Assembly: GCF_000092425.1 (NCBI RefSeq) | Contig: NC_014221.1 | Location: 2,857,001 to 2,921,000, forward strand | DNA: 64,000 bases | DNA from: Truepera radiovictrix DSM 17093 | GTDB lineage: Bacteria; Deinococcota; Deinococci; Deinococcales; Trueperaceae | Direction of reading: 5' to 3' | In this document: piece after piece, positions 8,475 to 16,853 of the stretch | Position numbering within the stretch: the first letter of the stretch is position 1 | Layout: each line of letters starts with the position of its first letter | Notes under the pieces: generated by a model | What the model was told of the DNA's origin: nothing | The model's database searches: none | Seen by the model: only the letters and a program-made list of their open reading frames with translations | Position numbers and translations under genes: made by a program

Positions 8475-9418
8475 CGCACCCGCTCGAGCTCCCGCTCGGC
8501 GAGCGAGACGAGCGCCCGCTTGGCCGGGCCCTCCTCAAAAGGCTCCAGGGCCCGCATCGCCGCCTGTGCCTCGAGCGCGATCTGCGCCGCCGCCCGCGCC
8601 TCGGCGCCGTGCGCGCGCACGAGCTCGAGCATCCGCTCGACATCACCCGGTTCGCTGGCGTGCCGCCGCAAGATGGTCCGCGCCTCCTCGACGCCCGCCT
8701 CTAGAAGCGTCAGCACCGCAAAGGTCGCCTTGCCCTCGCGCAGGTCGCCGCCTATGGGTTTGCCGAGCGTCTCGGGGTCGCTCATGAGGTCGAGTAGGTC
8801 GTCGCGCATCTGAAAGGCGCGGCCGTAGTGGAGCCCGAAGGCGCGCAGGGCGCGCCGCGCCCCCGGCGCGGCGCCCGCCAGGAGCGCCACCCCTTCGGTC
8901 GCGGCGGCGAGCAGCACCGCGGTCTTGCCCTCGATGATGGTGTTGTAGTGCTCGAGCGAGTAGGTCTCTAAAGACGCCATCTGAAACTGCAGCACCTCCC
9001 CCTCGCAGATGCGCGCGGCGGTCTCGGACATGAGCCGCGTAAAGCTCGGCGCGTCCGCCTCGGCGAGGATGCCGAGCACCCGCGCGAGCATAAAGTCGCC
9101 CGACATCACGCTCACCACGTTGCCGTAGCGCCGAAACGCCGCGACGACGCCGCGCCGCGTGCTGGCGTCGTCGATGAGGTCGTCGTGCAGGAGCGAAGCC
9201 GAGTGCAGCAGCTCGACGGCGAGCGCGACCCGCATCGCCGCCTCGCGCTCCGCGCCCAAAAGCCGCCCCGTCAAAAAAGCGAGGCTCGGCCGCAGCCGCT
9301 TGCCCCCCGCGTGCACGAGGTCCTCGCCGATGGCGCCGATAAACTCGACGGGTGAGTAGAGCTCCTCGGTCAGGCGCGCTTCGAAGTCGCTGAGGTCCTG
9401 CTGGATAAGGTCGAACAC
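8471..9418 (-). CDS. Polyprenyl diphosphate synthase
   Basis: 315 residues with GGKRLRP, the first aspartate-rich motif in LLHDDLIDDA, GDFMLARV, the helix EGEVLQFQ, the KTAVLL motif, and the second aspartate-rich motif in FQMRDDLLD followed by GKPIGGDL. These bind the allylic substrate and Mg2+ for head-to-tail condensation of isopentenyl diphosphate; the product would feed quinone side chains or carotenoids. The residues before the first motif resemble long-chain (heptaprenyl/octaprenyl) enzymes, which would suit menaquinone, but chain length cannot be fixed by eye. Start is a GTG placed 7 nt after TATACT, a probable leaderless start. Confidence 0.93.
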   Translation of the reverse strand: MFDLIQQDLSDFEARLTEELYSPVEFIGAIGEDLVHAGGKRLRPSLAFLTGRLLGAEREAAMRVALAVELLHSASLLHDDLIDDASTRRGVVAAFRRYGNVVSVMSGDFMLARVLGILAEADAPSFTRLMSETAARICEGEVLQFQMASLETYSLEHYNTIIEGKTAVLLAAATEGVALLAGAAPGARRALRAFGLHYGRAFQMRDDLLDLMSDPETLGKPIGGDLREGKATFAVLTLLEAGVEEARTILRRHASEPGDVERMLELVRAHGAEARAAAQIALEAQAAMRALEPFEEGPAKRALVSLAERELERVR

Positions 9419-9425
9419 ACTAGGC

Positions 9426-9431
9426 AGTATA
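9426..9431 (-). promoter_or_regulatory. -10 box TATACT of a leaderless promoter
   Basis: TATACT on the minus strand ends 7 nt before the GTG of the polyprenyl synthase, so transcription should begin at the start codon. No Shine-Dalgarno sequence is present. Confidence 0.6.
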
Positions 9432-9514
9432 CGGGGCAGTACACGGGTCCGCTCGCACCGCCCGAACGCGGCCCGCCCCCTTGAGGCGGCCCCCTCGAAG
9501 CGCGCCGCGAGCAG

Positions 9515-11134
9515 CTAGCGGCGCGCTTCGATGCGGACGAGCACCCGGCCGGTGGCGCGGTTGCCGGCGGTGTCCTCGATGGTGTAGGTAAACGCGTCCG
9601 TGGTGAGGAGCTCGGGCGGCGGCGTGTAGCGGACGAACCCCCCGTCCACGACCTCCGCCACGCCACCCGCTACCGGCTCGCTCACCCCTACGAGGGTCAG
9701 CTCCCCCGCGCTCGAGGCGTCGTTCGCGAGGACGTTGATCACCACCGGTTCGCCGGGCAGCGTCACCGCCGCGTCGTCACCAGCGATGATCGTCGGGCCG
9801 CTCGGCGGCGCGGGGGGGGCACCGCCGTCATCACCACCGCCGTTACCGCCCCCTCCTGCGGTCACCGTCACCGTCACGCTGGCCCGCCCGACCCCGCCGC
9901 GGCCGTCTTCGACGGTGACGGTCGCCGTGTAGCTGCCGGGGGCCGTATAGGTGTGCGTCTGCACCCGCTGTTCGCGGGTCGTCGCGGGCAAAACCGTGCC
10001 GTCGCCAAAATCCCAGCGGAAGGTGAGGGGGTCACCGTCGTAGTCCTTGGCGTTGGCCGTAAAGGTCACCGTGAGGGGCGCTTCACCGGCGGTGGGCTCG
10101 GCGGCGAGCGCGACTTCGGGGCGGCGGTTGTCGGGGTCCTCGGGGGGGGTGGTCGGGGGTGCGGGCGGGTCCGTGGGCGGGTCGGTAGGATCCGTCGGGG
10201 GCGTGGGCGGGTCGGTGGGGTCGGTCGGCGGTGCGGGGGGGTCGGTGGGGTCCGTGGGAGGTGCGGGGGGGTCGGTGGGGTCGGTCGGGGGCGCGGGCGG
10301 CGCGGTGGGGGGGTCGGTCGGCGCACCGTCGCTCGGACGCTCCGCGACCCTGAAGGTGTACGAGGTCGCGTTGGGAACCCCCACCCCGTTGACCGCCTCG
10401 AGCCGCACCGTGTAGGAGCCCGCGGGCAGCTCGAGCGCTGCGGAGAACGACGCGGGGGAGGCGGGGTCGAGCGCCTGCTCCTGGCCGTTTACAAAGACCG
10501 CGAAGCTCGCGATCCCGCTTTCCGGGTCGTTCGCGCTCGCGCTCAACTGCACCGGGCCGGTCGCACTGGCGCCGTGGCCGGAGACCGAAAAGTCGAAGTC
10601 GGGGCGGCTGCCGTCGGCTTGCACCTCGAGGACAGCCGTCTGACGCTGCTGCCCCGCGGCGTTACGCACGACCGCCTGGAGCTGCGAGGTGACAAGACCG
10701 CTCGCCGCGCCCGGCAGCGGTACGCTGGGGCGCCCGCTCTCCGGCGCTGGAAAGACAAAGGGGTTGCCGAAGGCGCGCGGGTCCGTACCGCGCACAAAGC
10801 GCCCCATCGACGCGCCGTTGACGAAGAGCTCGACGCTCTCGACGCGCTCGCTGTCTGAAGCGGTGACGAACACGGCGACGGGGTAGCTCGTCGTCTGCTG
10901 GGTGACGGGGTCGTACTGCGTGTCGGCGGGGACGAGGAGCGGCCCGTTGCGCGGGGCGCGCGCGTCGACGAGCACCTGCGGCAGCGGTTCGGCGTTCGGG
11001 TTACCGATCTGCGCGATGGCGACCGCAGGCTCCTCAGCGGGGCCCGAGCCAGCGGTCGGTTGTGGGCTGAGGGAGCTGCAGGCGCTCAGCGCGCAGACAA
11101 GGAGGAGCGCGCAGCGAAAGGGGGGGCGCATCAC
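9515..11134 (-). CDS. Lipoprotein with Ig-like and PKD domains and a Pro/Thr/Asp linker
   Basis: 539 residues. The N-terminus has a lipobox (CALSAC), so the mature protein should be lipid-anchored on the cell surface. Two Ig-like regions follow (ASDSERVESVELFVNG; ASANDPESGIASFAVFVNG), then a repetitive linker of PPAPPTDPTD units (roughly residues 275-335), a PKD domain with the typical YDGDPLTFRWDFGDG and YTAPGSYTATVTVEDGRG, and a C-terminal cadherin-like repeat (VVINVLANDAS...DAFTYTIEDTAGNRATG). No enzyme domain is visible. The start (GTG 11134 or ATG 11131) overlaps the stop of the upstream lipoprotein gene, so the two form an operon. Likely surface adhesion or envelope structure. Confidence 0.85.
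   Translation of the reverse strand: MMRPPFRCALLLVCALSACSSLSPQPTAGSGPAEEPAVAIAQIGNPNAEPLPQVLVDARAPRNGPLLVPADTQYDPVTQQTTSYPVAVFVTASDSERVESVELFVNGASMGRFVRGTDPRAFGNPFVFPAPESGRPSVPLPGAASGLVTSQLQAVVRNAAGQQRQTAVLEVQADGSRPDFDFSVSGHGASATGPVQLSASANDPESGIASFAVFVNGQEQALDPASPASFSAALELPAGSYTVRLEAVNGVGVPNATSYTFRVAERPSDGAPTDPPTAPPAPPTDPTDPPAPPTDPTDPPAPPTDPTDPPTPPTDPTDPPTDPPAPPTTPPEDPDNRRPEVALAAEPTAGEAPLTVTFTANAKDYDGDPLTFRWDFGDGTVLPATTREQRVQTHTYTAPGSYTATVTVEDGRGGVGRASVTVTVTAGGGGNGGGDDGGAPPAPPSGPTIIAGDDAAVTLPGEPVVINVLANDASSAGELTLVGVSEPVAGGVAEVVDGGFVRYTPPPELLTTDAFTYTIEDTAGNRATGRVLVRIEARR
10143..10319. repeat. In-gene tandem repeat encoding PPAPPTDPTD units
   Basis: About 30-bp units, degenerate at the edges, sit inside the PKD lipoprotein gene and keep its frame. 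They encode the extended linker between the Ig-like and PKD domains. Such a tract could change length by slippage. Confidence 0.7.
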
Positions 11135-11757
11135 GGCCCCTGACCCACGATGATCGCGACCTGATAGGGCCCGCTGCGAAACGGCCGCTGCAGGTCGTCG
11201 GTCCCGTAGAAGTAGAGGTTGGCGTAGGCGCCGACGGCGCCGCCGACACCCACGAGGCGGTAGAGCTCCCGAGCGACGTCTTCGGGGACGAGCGTCGTCG
11301 TCGGTAGGTTTTCCGCCTGCCCCAAGGGGGGCCTTACGGGGCCGCGCCGGAAGGCTGCGCCGGGGGAGTTGACCGTGCAGCCGTCGAAGGTCTCGTCCTC
11401 TAGGAGCTGGTCGCAGGAGAGCCCCGGGGGCACGTAGAGGTTGAGGCTCCCGCGGCTCCTGAGAACAGCGTCGCCGGGGAAAGCCGGGTTACCGCTCGCT
11501 TCATAGAAGAAGATCTCGTACCCCTCGATGGTCGCACCGACCGCCCCCGCTTTGCTCGCAAACCGCAGCACGTGGGCGCTCGGCGCGTACGTAGCCCTAC
11601 CCTCGGGGCCGAGCGCCACGTTCAGGGTGATGGGTTGAGGATCTAGCTGCACGTCAAACGCGTAGGGCGCCATGCGCAGCGTGTGGCTGCACGCCACGAG
11701 GCCCATGAGTAGCGCCCCGCTCGCGATCCGCATAGCAGCTCTAGGCATGAGAGTCAT
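11131..11757 (-). CDS. Putative lipoprotein of unknown function
   Basis: 208 residues from the ATG at 11757, chosen for the AGGAGG site 5 nt upstream. The N-terminus is a signal peptide with lipobox (LMGLVAC). The body begins with RMAPYAFDVQLDPQPITLNV and is rich in beta-strand residues, with two cysteines (LSCDQLL, FDGCTV) that could form a disulfide outside the cell. No family is recognised. It shares an operon with the PKD lipoprotein (overlapping stop and start), suggesting that both work at the same surface site. Confidence 0.7.
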   Translation of the reverse strand: MTLMPRAAMRIASGALLMGLVACSHTLRMAPYAFDVQLDPQPITLNVALGPEGRATYAPSAHVLRFASKAGAVGATIEGYEIFFYEASGNPAFPGDAVLRSRGSLNLYVPPGLSCDQLLEDETFDGCTVNSPGAAFRRGPVRPPLGQAENLPTTTLVPEDVARELYRLVGVGGAVGAYANLYFYGTDDLQRPFRSGPYQVAIIVGQGP

Positions 11758-12011
11758 CTGCGCCTCCTGGCCGATTCGGCACACACCCCAAGCTTAGGGG
11801 CCCCGGAGGTGCGCCTTTGGTGAAAACTCCACAGCCAGCGCCGCACATGTAAAGGAGTTCACACCGTAGGTCTTCCCAGGTTTTTGGGGGCGACGTCTTC
11901 CGGTGCCTGAAGGGTAGCCGCAGCTACGCGAAGAGGCGTTAAGCGTGGCGGCGTTGAGGGCCAACTGACCTGCAGATGCCCCCCTAGCGCTTGACGCATG
12001 GCGGCGAGCGC

Positions 12012-12042
12012 AAAAGAGAGGGCTCGAGGTCGCCTCGAGCCC
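12012..12042 (-). terminator. Terminator after the DUF1338 gene
   Basis: GGGCTCGAGG (12020-12029) and CCTCGAGCCC (12033-12042) form a 10-bp stem with a 3-nt loop. On the minus strand the stem is followed by TCTCTTTTG. It begins 29 nt past the DUF1338 stop codon. The rest of 11758-12070 shows no gene. Confidence 0.75.
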
Positions 12043-12070
12043 GTTGCTAGGTTTGGGCTGCAGGTTCGGG

Positions 12071-12979
12071 CTATCCGCGCCGCCCCGTCTGCGCGGCGTA
12101 GGTGCTCTCAAAGATCTTGTCGGCGTTGCCCGCCTCGAAGCCCTCGCGGCGCTGCTCGCGCGTCAGCTCCGTCTGCCCCGCGAACTCGGGGAGCGGACGC
12201 CTTTCGGCGAACTCGACGTACGACCCCGCGATCTTATGCCGCTCGCCCCCCGCGAACTCGGCTTCGATCATCTCGGCGACCGTCGAGCTCTGGATGAGGA
12301 GGCCGTCGGGGCTCCTTTTCGCCTTGCCACCCGCGGCGTTGAGGGTAAAACCCCGAGCCTCCAAAAAGGCGTTGAACTGCTCTACCGTGTTGTACCCCTC
12401 GGGCAGGTTGTGCACCGAAATGGTGAAGTGGTTGAGGTAGTAGCGGTTGTAGATCACCCACGCCGCGTACTCGCTCTCCTCGGCGAGGCGTCTGTAGTCG
12501 GCGTAGCTCGGCAGCCGCCAGAGCGGGTGGTGCAAAAAGGCGTCGACCGCCCCCGCGTCGTCGAGGTCAAGGGCGTCCACCGGGTCGCGCGTCACCTCGT
12601 CCGTGTAGGCGTGGATGATGCGCTGCGCCTCCGGGCTCAGCTCGCCGACCCGCAGCTCGCTGATAAAGACGCGCGGAAAGCGCGGTTCGGGCGGGCTGTA
12701 CCAGTAGGCGTCGAGCTTTTTCGCCGGAAAGTCGTAGGCGTCGCGGCGCCGGTAGCCGTAGTGCAAAAAGACCTTTTCGAGCGACGCGATACCCAGGTGC
12801 GGCACGCCCATCGTGCGAAAGGCGATGTGGTCGTTTTCGATCTCCTCGGGCGTGCGGATGATGCCCTCGGCGGTCATCGCCTGCAGGATCGCCTCGACGT
12901 CGGGGACGCGCGCCTTGTAGCGGCGCATGAGGCCGTCTAGCACGCCCTGCAACGTTTCCAGTTTGGATGCAACGCTCAT
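12071..12979 (-). CDS. DUF1338 family, HglS-like 2-oxoadipate dioxygenase/decarboxylase
   Basis: 302 residues from the ATG at 12979, preceded by AAGGAGGAG; an upstream start would add 13 residues. DUF1338 is a vicinal-oxygen-chelate fold. The best-known member, HglS, converts 2-oxoadipate to D-2-hydroxyglutarate in D-lysine catabolism using Fe(II). The probable metal ligands are visible: His51 (NDHIAFR, with Arg55 four residues on, as in HglS), His184 (YLNHFTI) and Glu257 (GSYVEFAER). The protein is shorter than HglS of Pseudomonas. No lysine-degradation neighbours are present, so the physiological substrate is inferred only from family. Confidence 0.82.
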   Translation of the reverse strand: MSVASKLETLQGVLDGLMRRYKARVPDVEAILQAMTAEGIIRTPEEIENDHIAFRTMGVPHLGIASLEKVFLHYGYRRRDAYDFPAKKLDAYWYSPPEPRFPRVFISELRVGELSPEAQRIIHAYTDEVTRDPVDALDLDDAGAVDAFLHHPLWRLPSYADYRRLAEESEYAAWVIYNRYYLNHFTISVHNLPEGYNTVEQFNAFLEARGFTLNAAGGKAKRSPDGLLIQSSTVAEMIEAEFAGGERHKIAGSYVEFAERRPLPEFAGQTELTREQRREGFEAGNADKIFESTYAAQTGRRG

Positions 12980-13121
12980 CGGCTCCTCCTTAGGCTTTAA
13001 AGCCTTTGGCGCCACCATACACCCAAAGCGAAAGCGCGTCTAGCGTTTTACGGCAGAACCGTAGGCCACAAAAGCGCTTTGCTTATGGACCGAAAAAGCA
13101 GGGTGAGGGTAACGGCTGGCC

Positions 13122-13778
13122 TCAGGGCTCGAGAAACCCCGCCGCCTCTCCCCACGCCCCCTCGAAGACGAGCTCGCGCAGCGGTTTGCGTCGCCGCGGC
13201 GCGCGCTCCCGCTCCTGCAGCTCCGCGGGGAGCGCGGCGGGGTCGCCGAGGTAGCCGAGCGCCAAGACGGTCACGGGCCTAAAGGTCTCGGGGATACCGA
13301 AGGCCGCCCTCGCCTCGTCGGGGCGAAAACCGGCCATCTGGTGCACAAAAAGGCCCAGTGCGGTCGCCTGAACGGTCAAGTTGGCGACCGCCAGACCGAC
13401 GTCGTGCAGCGCGTAGGCGTGCTCGGCCGCGGGTTTGTCGCCCTTGGCCGGCAGCAGGGTGTCGGCGAGCGTCAGGATGAGCACCGGCACCCGCTCGGTC
13501 CAGCTCTGGTTGCCCCGCGCGAGGCAGGCGCGCAGCGCGTCAAAGGCGTCCGTCTTGCGCCGCGTCACCAGAAAGCGCCAGGGTTGCAGGTTCGACGACG
13601 ACGGCGCCCAACGGGCGGCCTCGAGCACGCTGGCGAGCTTTTCCGGTTCAACCGGCGTCTCGGCAAAAGCGCGCGGGCTCCAGCGCCGCGCCAGGAGGTC
13701 GGTGAGGGGGTAGTCGCTCGGGGCGCGCCGGTCACGGTCGGGACGCTCGGCGTCCTGGGGGGGGATAGCGGTACGCAT
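13122..13778 (-). CDS. Nitroreductase-family FMN enzyme
   Basis: 218 residues. The FMN-binding start RRWSPRAFAETPVEPEKL, ARWAPSSSNLQPWRF and the later ALHDVGLAVANLTVQATALGLFVHQMAGF are standard for NAD(P)H-dependent nitroreductases. The family reduces nitro compounds, quinones and related electrophiles in the cytoplasm. Start is an ATG 6 nt after GATAAT, a likely leaderless promoter. Only about 20 bp separates it from the upstream SDR gene on the same strand, so part of its transcription may come from there. Physiological substrate unknown. Confidence 0.9.
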   Translation of the reverse strand: MRTAIPPQDAERPDRDRRAPSDYPLTDLLARRWSPRAFAETPVEPEKLASVLEAARWAPSSSNLQPWRFLVTRRKTDAFDALRACLARGNQSWTERVPVLILTLADTLLPAKGDKPAAEHAYALHDVGLAVANLTVQATALGLFVHQMAGFRPDEARAAFGIPETFRPVTVLALGYLGDPAALPAELQERERAPRRRKPLRELVFEGAWGEAAGFLEP

Positions 13779-13796
13779 CCCGCTATTATCGGGCGC

Positions 13797-14741
13797 CTAA
13801 CGCGCCGCGCCTGCAGCCTGGCTCACGCGGCGCAGCGCCGCCGCCTCCTCGTCACCGAGGCCGACCAACGCCTCGCTCAGGCGCCAAAAGCGCGCCTGCA
13901 GCTCCGGGTCGCGCGAACGCCACGACGAGCTCGCGGGCCGGCAGTCGGCGAAGTAGCGCCCCGAGATCCCCGCGACCTCGGGCGACGCCGCGAGGTAGAT
14001 CACGGTCTTCGCCCCCTCCTCCGGCGACTTAAATAGGGGCCGCGCGAGCTTGAGCAAAAGCGCCCCGACGCCACGGTTGCCGCTCCCGAAGCCGGTCGCG
14101 ACGCCGCCGGGGTGGAGCGCGTTGACGCTCACAGCGGTGCCGGCGAGGCGGCGCGCGAGCTCGTACGAAAAGAGCAGGTTGCCGAGCTTCGACTGGCTGT
14201 AGGCTTTCCAACCGTTGTAGCCGCGCCGCAGCATGGGGTCGTCCCAGTGCACGCGCCCGAGGCGCTCCGCTTGCGACGAGACGGTGACGACGCGCGCCGC
14301 GGGGCTCGCCAGCAGCGGTTCTAGAAGCAGGTGGGTCAGCAAAAACACGGAGAGGTGGTTGAGCGCGAGGGTGCGCTCGAGCCCCTCGGCGGTCGTCTGG
14401 CGCTCCGAGAAAAAGGCGCCCGCGTTGTTGACGAGCACGTCGAGCCGCGGCGCGCGCGCGCGCAACGCGCGCGCCACGCGGCGCACCTCGGCGAGGCTGG
14501 AGAGGTCGGCGGGGAAAAAGTGCACCTCGGCGCCCGTCTGGCGTAGCTGCGCCGCCAGCGCCTCCCCCTCGCCGCTCGGCCGCGAGACCGTCAACACGGT
14601 GGCGCCCGCGCGGGCGAGCGCGCGGGCCGTCTCGCGGCCTATGCCCGAGCTCGCCCCGGTCACGAGCACCGTGCGCCCACGGAGGTCGGCAGGGGCGGTG
14701 ATCCGGGCCGCTGCGGATGGTGCCGTCTCTGAAGTCTGCAT
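13797..14741 (-). CDS. Short-chain dehydrogenase/reductase
   Basis: 314 residues from the ATG at 14741, which follows TATAGT by 7 nt; a GTG three codons upstream overlaps that -10 box and was rejected. Classical SDR features: TGASSGIGRETARAL, NNAGAFF, the active-site YSQSKLGN (Tyr-x3-Lys) and LHPGGVATG. The pattern is nearest to retinol-dehydrogenase/protochlorophyllide-reductase-like SDRs, which take a bulky hydrophobic substrate. Transcribed in the same direction as the nitroreductase, about 20 bp upstream of it. Confidence 0.9.
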   Translation of the reverse strand: MQTSETAPSAAARITAPADLRGRTVLVTGASSGIGRETARALARAGATVLTVSRPSGEGEALAAQLRQTGAEVHFFPADLSSLAEVRRVARALRARAPRLDVLVNNAGAFFSERQTTAEGLERTLALNHLSVFLLTHLLLEPLLASPAARVVTVSSQAERLGRVHWDDPMLRRGYNGWKAYSQSKLGNLLFSYELARRLAGTAVSVNALHPGGVATGFGSGNRGVGALLLKLARPLFKSPEEGAKTVIYLAASPEVAGISGRYFADCRPASSSWRSRDPELQARFWRLSEALVGLGDEEAAALRRVSQAAGAAR

Positions 14742-14902
14742 ATAGGGCACTATACGGACGCGCGCCCCCTAAGAGCGTGGGGAGGGGCCCCTTTCGGCGC
14801 CCACCCCGCGCTCGAGGCCGGCCCCCATGGGCCATGGGTCTTATCGCCACACATGTCCGCCGAATCTACGGTGTCGTGAGGCTCGGCGACCTACACTTGG
14901 GC

Positions 14903-15139
14903 ATGGCCGACGCGCAAAGTTACACCTCCGAAGAGCTCCTAGCGATGTGGCAATCCTTTCAGCTCAACCAGCAGCCCATGTGCCCCGCCTGCGGCGAGGC
15001 GGTCGAGCTCGAGCTCTCCGGCGACCCCGCCGAGAGCGGCGCCGACACCGCCGAATTCAGGGCGCACTGCACCGGCTGCGGCCGCGAGGGCCGCGACAAG
15101 CCGGGGGAGCACGGCGACGTCCAGGCGTGGCTCGACTAG
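14903..15139 (+). CDS. Small zinc-ribbon-like protein
   Basis: 78 residues. The ATG at 14903 follows TACACT by 5 nt and gives MADAQSYTSEELLAMWQSF; earlier starts add unconserved residues. Two cysteine pairs, CPACG and CTGCG, about 37 residues apart, form a probable zinc ribbon. The sequence is acidic and ends QAWLD. No function is known; zinc ribbons of this size often contact nucleic acid or partner proteins. Confidence 0.7.
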   Translation: MADAQSYTSEELLAMWQSFQLNQQPMCPACGEAVELELSGDPAESGADTAEFRAHCTGCGREGRDKPGEHGDVQAWLD

Positions 15140-15427
15140 TCGGGCGCGGGCGGCGCCTCACCCGAAGCGTGGGGGGGCGGCTGCGCGGGACCGCAGCGCA
15201 GCCGTTGTGACCCCAGCGCCCTGGCGGTGACCTCAGCCGAGCCCCCTAGTCTTGCCCGCAGCGCGCTCTTGGCGCGCTTTTTTTGTGGCGTGACCGCCTT
15301 GCGGCGCTCTAAACCGTGCGGTGCGCACCGGCCAAAAGGAACGCCACCGAACGGCTGCGCCCCCTCGCCACCCGCCCCGTCGCCGCCGTCTGCTATACTC
15401 ACACGAGTCTCATCCAGAGGAGGACGG

Positions 15428-16846
15428 GTGCCTCGACCCCTGCCGACACGACCCCCCTTCAGGGCGGCTTTGCAGCTGCGCTCGGTCGCCTCGCTGCTCA
15501 TCGGCGCGTGCGTCGTGGGGTGCGCGGACGGGCGCGGCGACGTGACCGCTTCGCCGCTCTGGATCGGCGTCGAGGGCGCGCAGTGGGTCGCGTTGCAAGA
15601 CGGATCGGGGCCGTGGCGCGCGCTCGAGCTGCGCGGCGCGCTCCCCTACACCCCGCCCCCGACCGAGGCAGCACCCTTTGAGGTCGCGGCGCGCGCCGCC
15701 CCACCCACCACCCGAACCGACGCCTCCAGCTTCGCCTTGCAGGTCACGGTCGCCGATCCCCAAGGGCGTTACGGCGTCGCGAGCGTCTGCGTAGACGCTT
15801 CGGGCAGCGTCGTCGTCCGCGTGCAGCACGCCACCCTCGCCGAGGGCGCGCACGTCACCTCGGGCTGCACCCCACCCCCTACCGGTGAGGTCGCAACGGT
15901 CGCCGGAAAGGTCATCGGGCTCGCGGAGGGGGCTTACAGCAGCGTCTACCTGGGGGGACGCGCCACCCTCGTCGAGGGTGCAGCGCCGGAGCAGCGCTTG
16001 GTGGTGCCCCCTCACGGCGACGCCGCGCTCGACCTCGTCGCGGCCCGCTACCGAGGCGACGCGCTCGTCCCCGAGCGGTTGGTCTACGAACCCAACGTCG
16101 CTCTGGCACCCGAAAGCGGCCTCGAGGTCGATTTCACCGGCCCGTCATCTTTTGCGCCACACCCCAACCGCTTTACGGTCGGCGGCGCTGCCGTCGGGGA
16201 GGTCGTCGCCGGGAGCGTCGACCTCGTCAGCCCCGGCGGCACCCGGGCGCGTTTGGGGGAGGTCAGCGGCGAAGGGGCGCTCGTCTACGCCCAGCCGACC
16301 GCCGACCGCGTGCCGGGGAGCGTGCTGCACGCCGTGGTGCAGGGCTTTGCGTACGACGACGCCGCGCAGGCGGGCGCGAGCCGCGGGCTCGCGGTGGCGT
16401 TCCCCCCGCCCGAAGCGCCCCGCGCGCCGCAGCACCCGCCCAAGCTCACGCTCCCCGCAGCGCTCGGCCCGGTGCAGCTCACCCTCCGAGGCGCGCCCGA
16501 TACCCTACGCCCGCTCGCCTCGTGGTCCGCACACGCGCGTAGCGGCCGCTACGCGCAGGTCTACTCGCAGATCCGGGGTGGGCGCACCCTGTCGTACGCC
16601 CTGCACCAGAGCCACCGCTGGACCGAGCTGCGGCGCGCGCGCTCGAGCGTGCGTGGGGGCGAGCGCACCCTGCGCGCAGCGCTCCCCGACTTCAGCGACC
16701 TCCCGGGTTGGGACCCGAGCTGGGCGCTCAGCGCGGACACCGAGCTCTTTTGGAGCGTGGTCTTCGAGAGCGCACCCTTCCCCATCGGTGGCGTTGGGGG
16801 CACGGCGCGCGCGTTCGCGAGCCGCTCGGGGGTGGTGCGGCCGTAG
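15428..16846 (+). CDS. Large putative lipoprotein, unknown function
   Basis: 472 residues from a GTG preceded by GAGGAGG; a TATACT box about 30 nt upstream (around 15395) is a plausible promoter with a short leader. A signal peptide with lipobox (GACVVGC) predicts surface anchoring. The mature part is beta-rich, with TSSFALQVTVADPQGRYG, EGAYSSVYLGG and repeated strands, and ends with a domain containing SGRYAQVYSQIRGG and FWSVVFESAPFPIGG. No family recognised. The nearby mnmC gene is convergent. Confidence 0.72.
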   Translation: MPRPLPTRPPFRAALQLRSVASLLIGACVVGCADGRGDVTASPLWIGVEGAQWVALQDGSGPWRALELRGALPYTPPPTEAAPFEVAARAAPPTTRTDASSFALQVTVADPQGRYGVASVCVDASGSVVVRVQHATLAEGAHVTSGCTPPPTGEVATVAGKVIGLAEGAYSSVYLGGRATLVEGAAPEQRLVVPPHGDAALDLVAARYRGDALVPERLVYEPNVALAPESGLEVDFTGPSSFAPHPNRFTVGGAAVGEVVAGSVDLVSPGGTRARLGEVSGEGALVYAQPTADRVPGSVLHAVVQGFAYDDAAQAGASRGLAVAFPPPEAPRAPQHPPKLTLPAALGPVQLTLRGAPDTLRPLASWSAHARSGRYAQVYSQIRGGRTLSYALHQSHRWTELRRARSSVRGGERTLRAALPDFSDLPGWDPSWALSADTELFWSVVFESAPFPIGGVGGTARAFASRSGVVRP

Positions 16847-16853
16847 CAAAGCC

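Noticed and set aside
10143-10319. A CRISPR-like or satellite array
   Set aside because: The repeats are in frame, without spacers, and encode a Pro/Thr/Asp linker.
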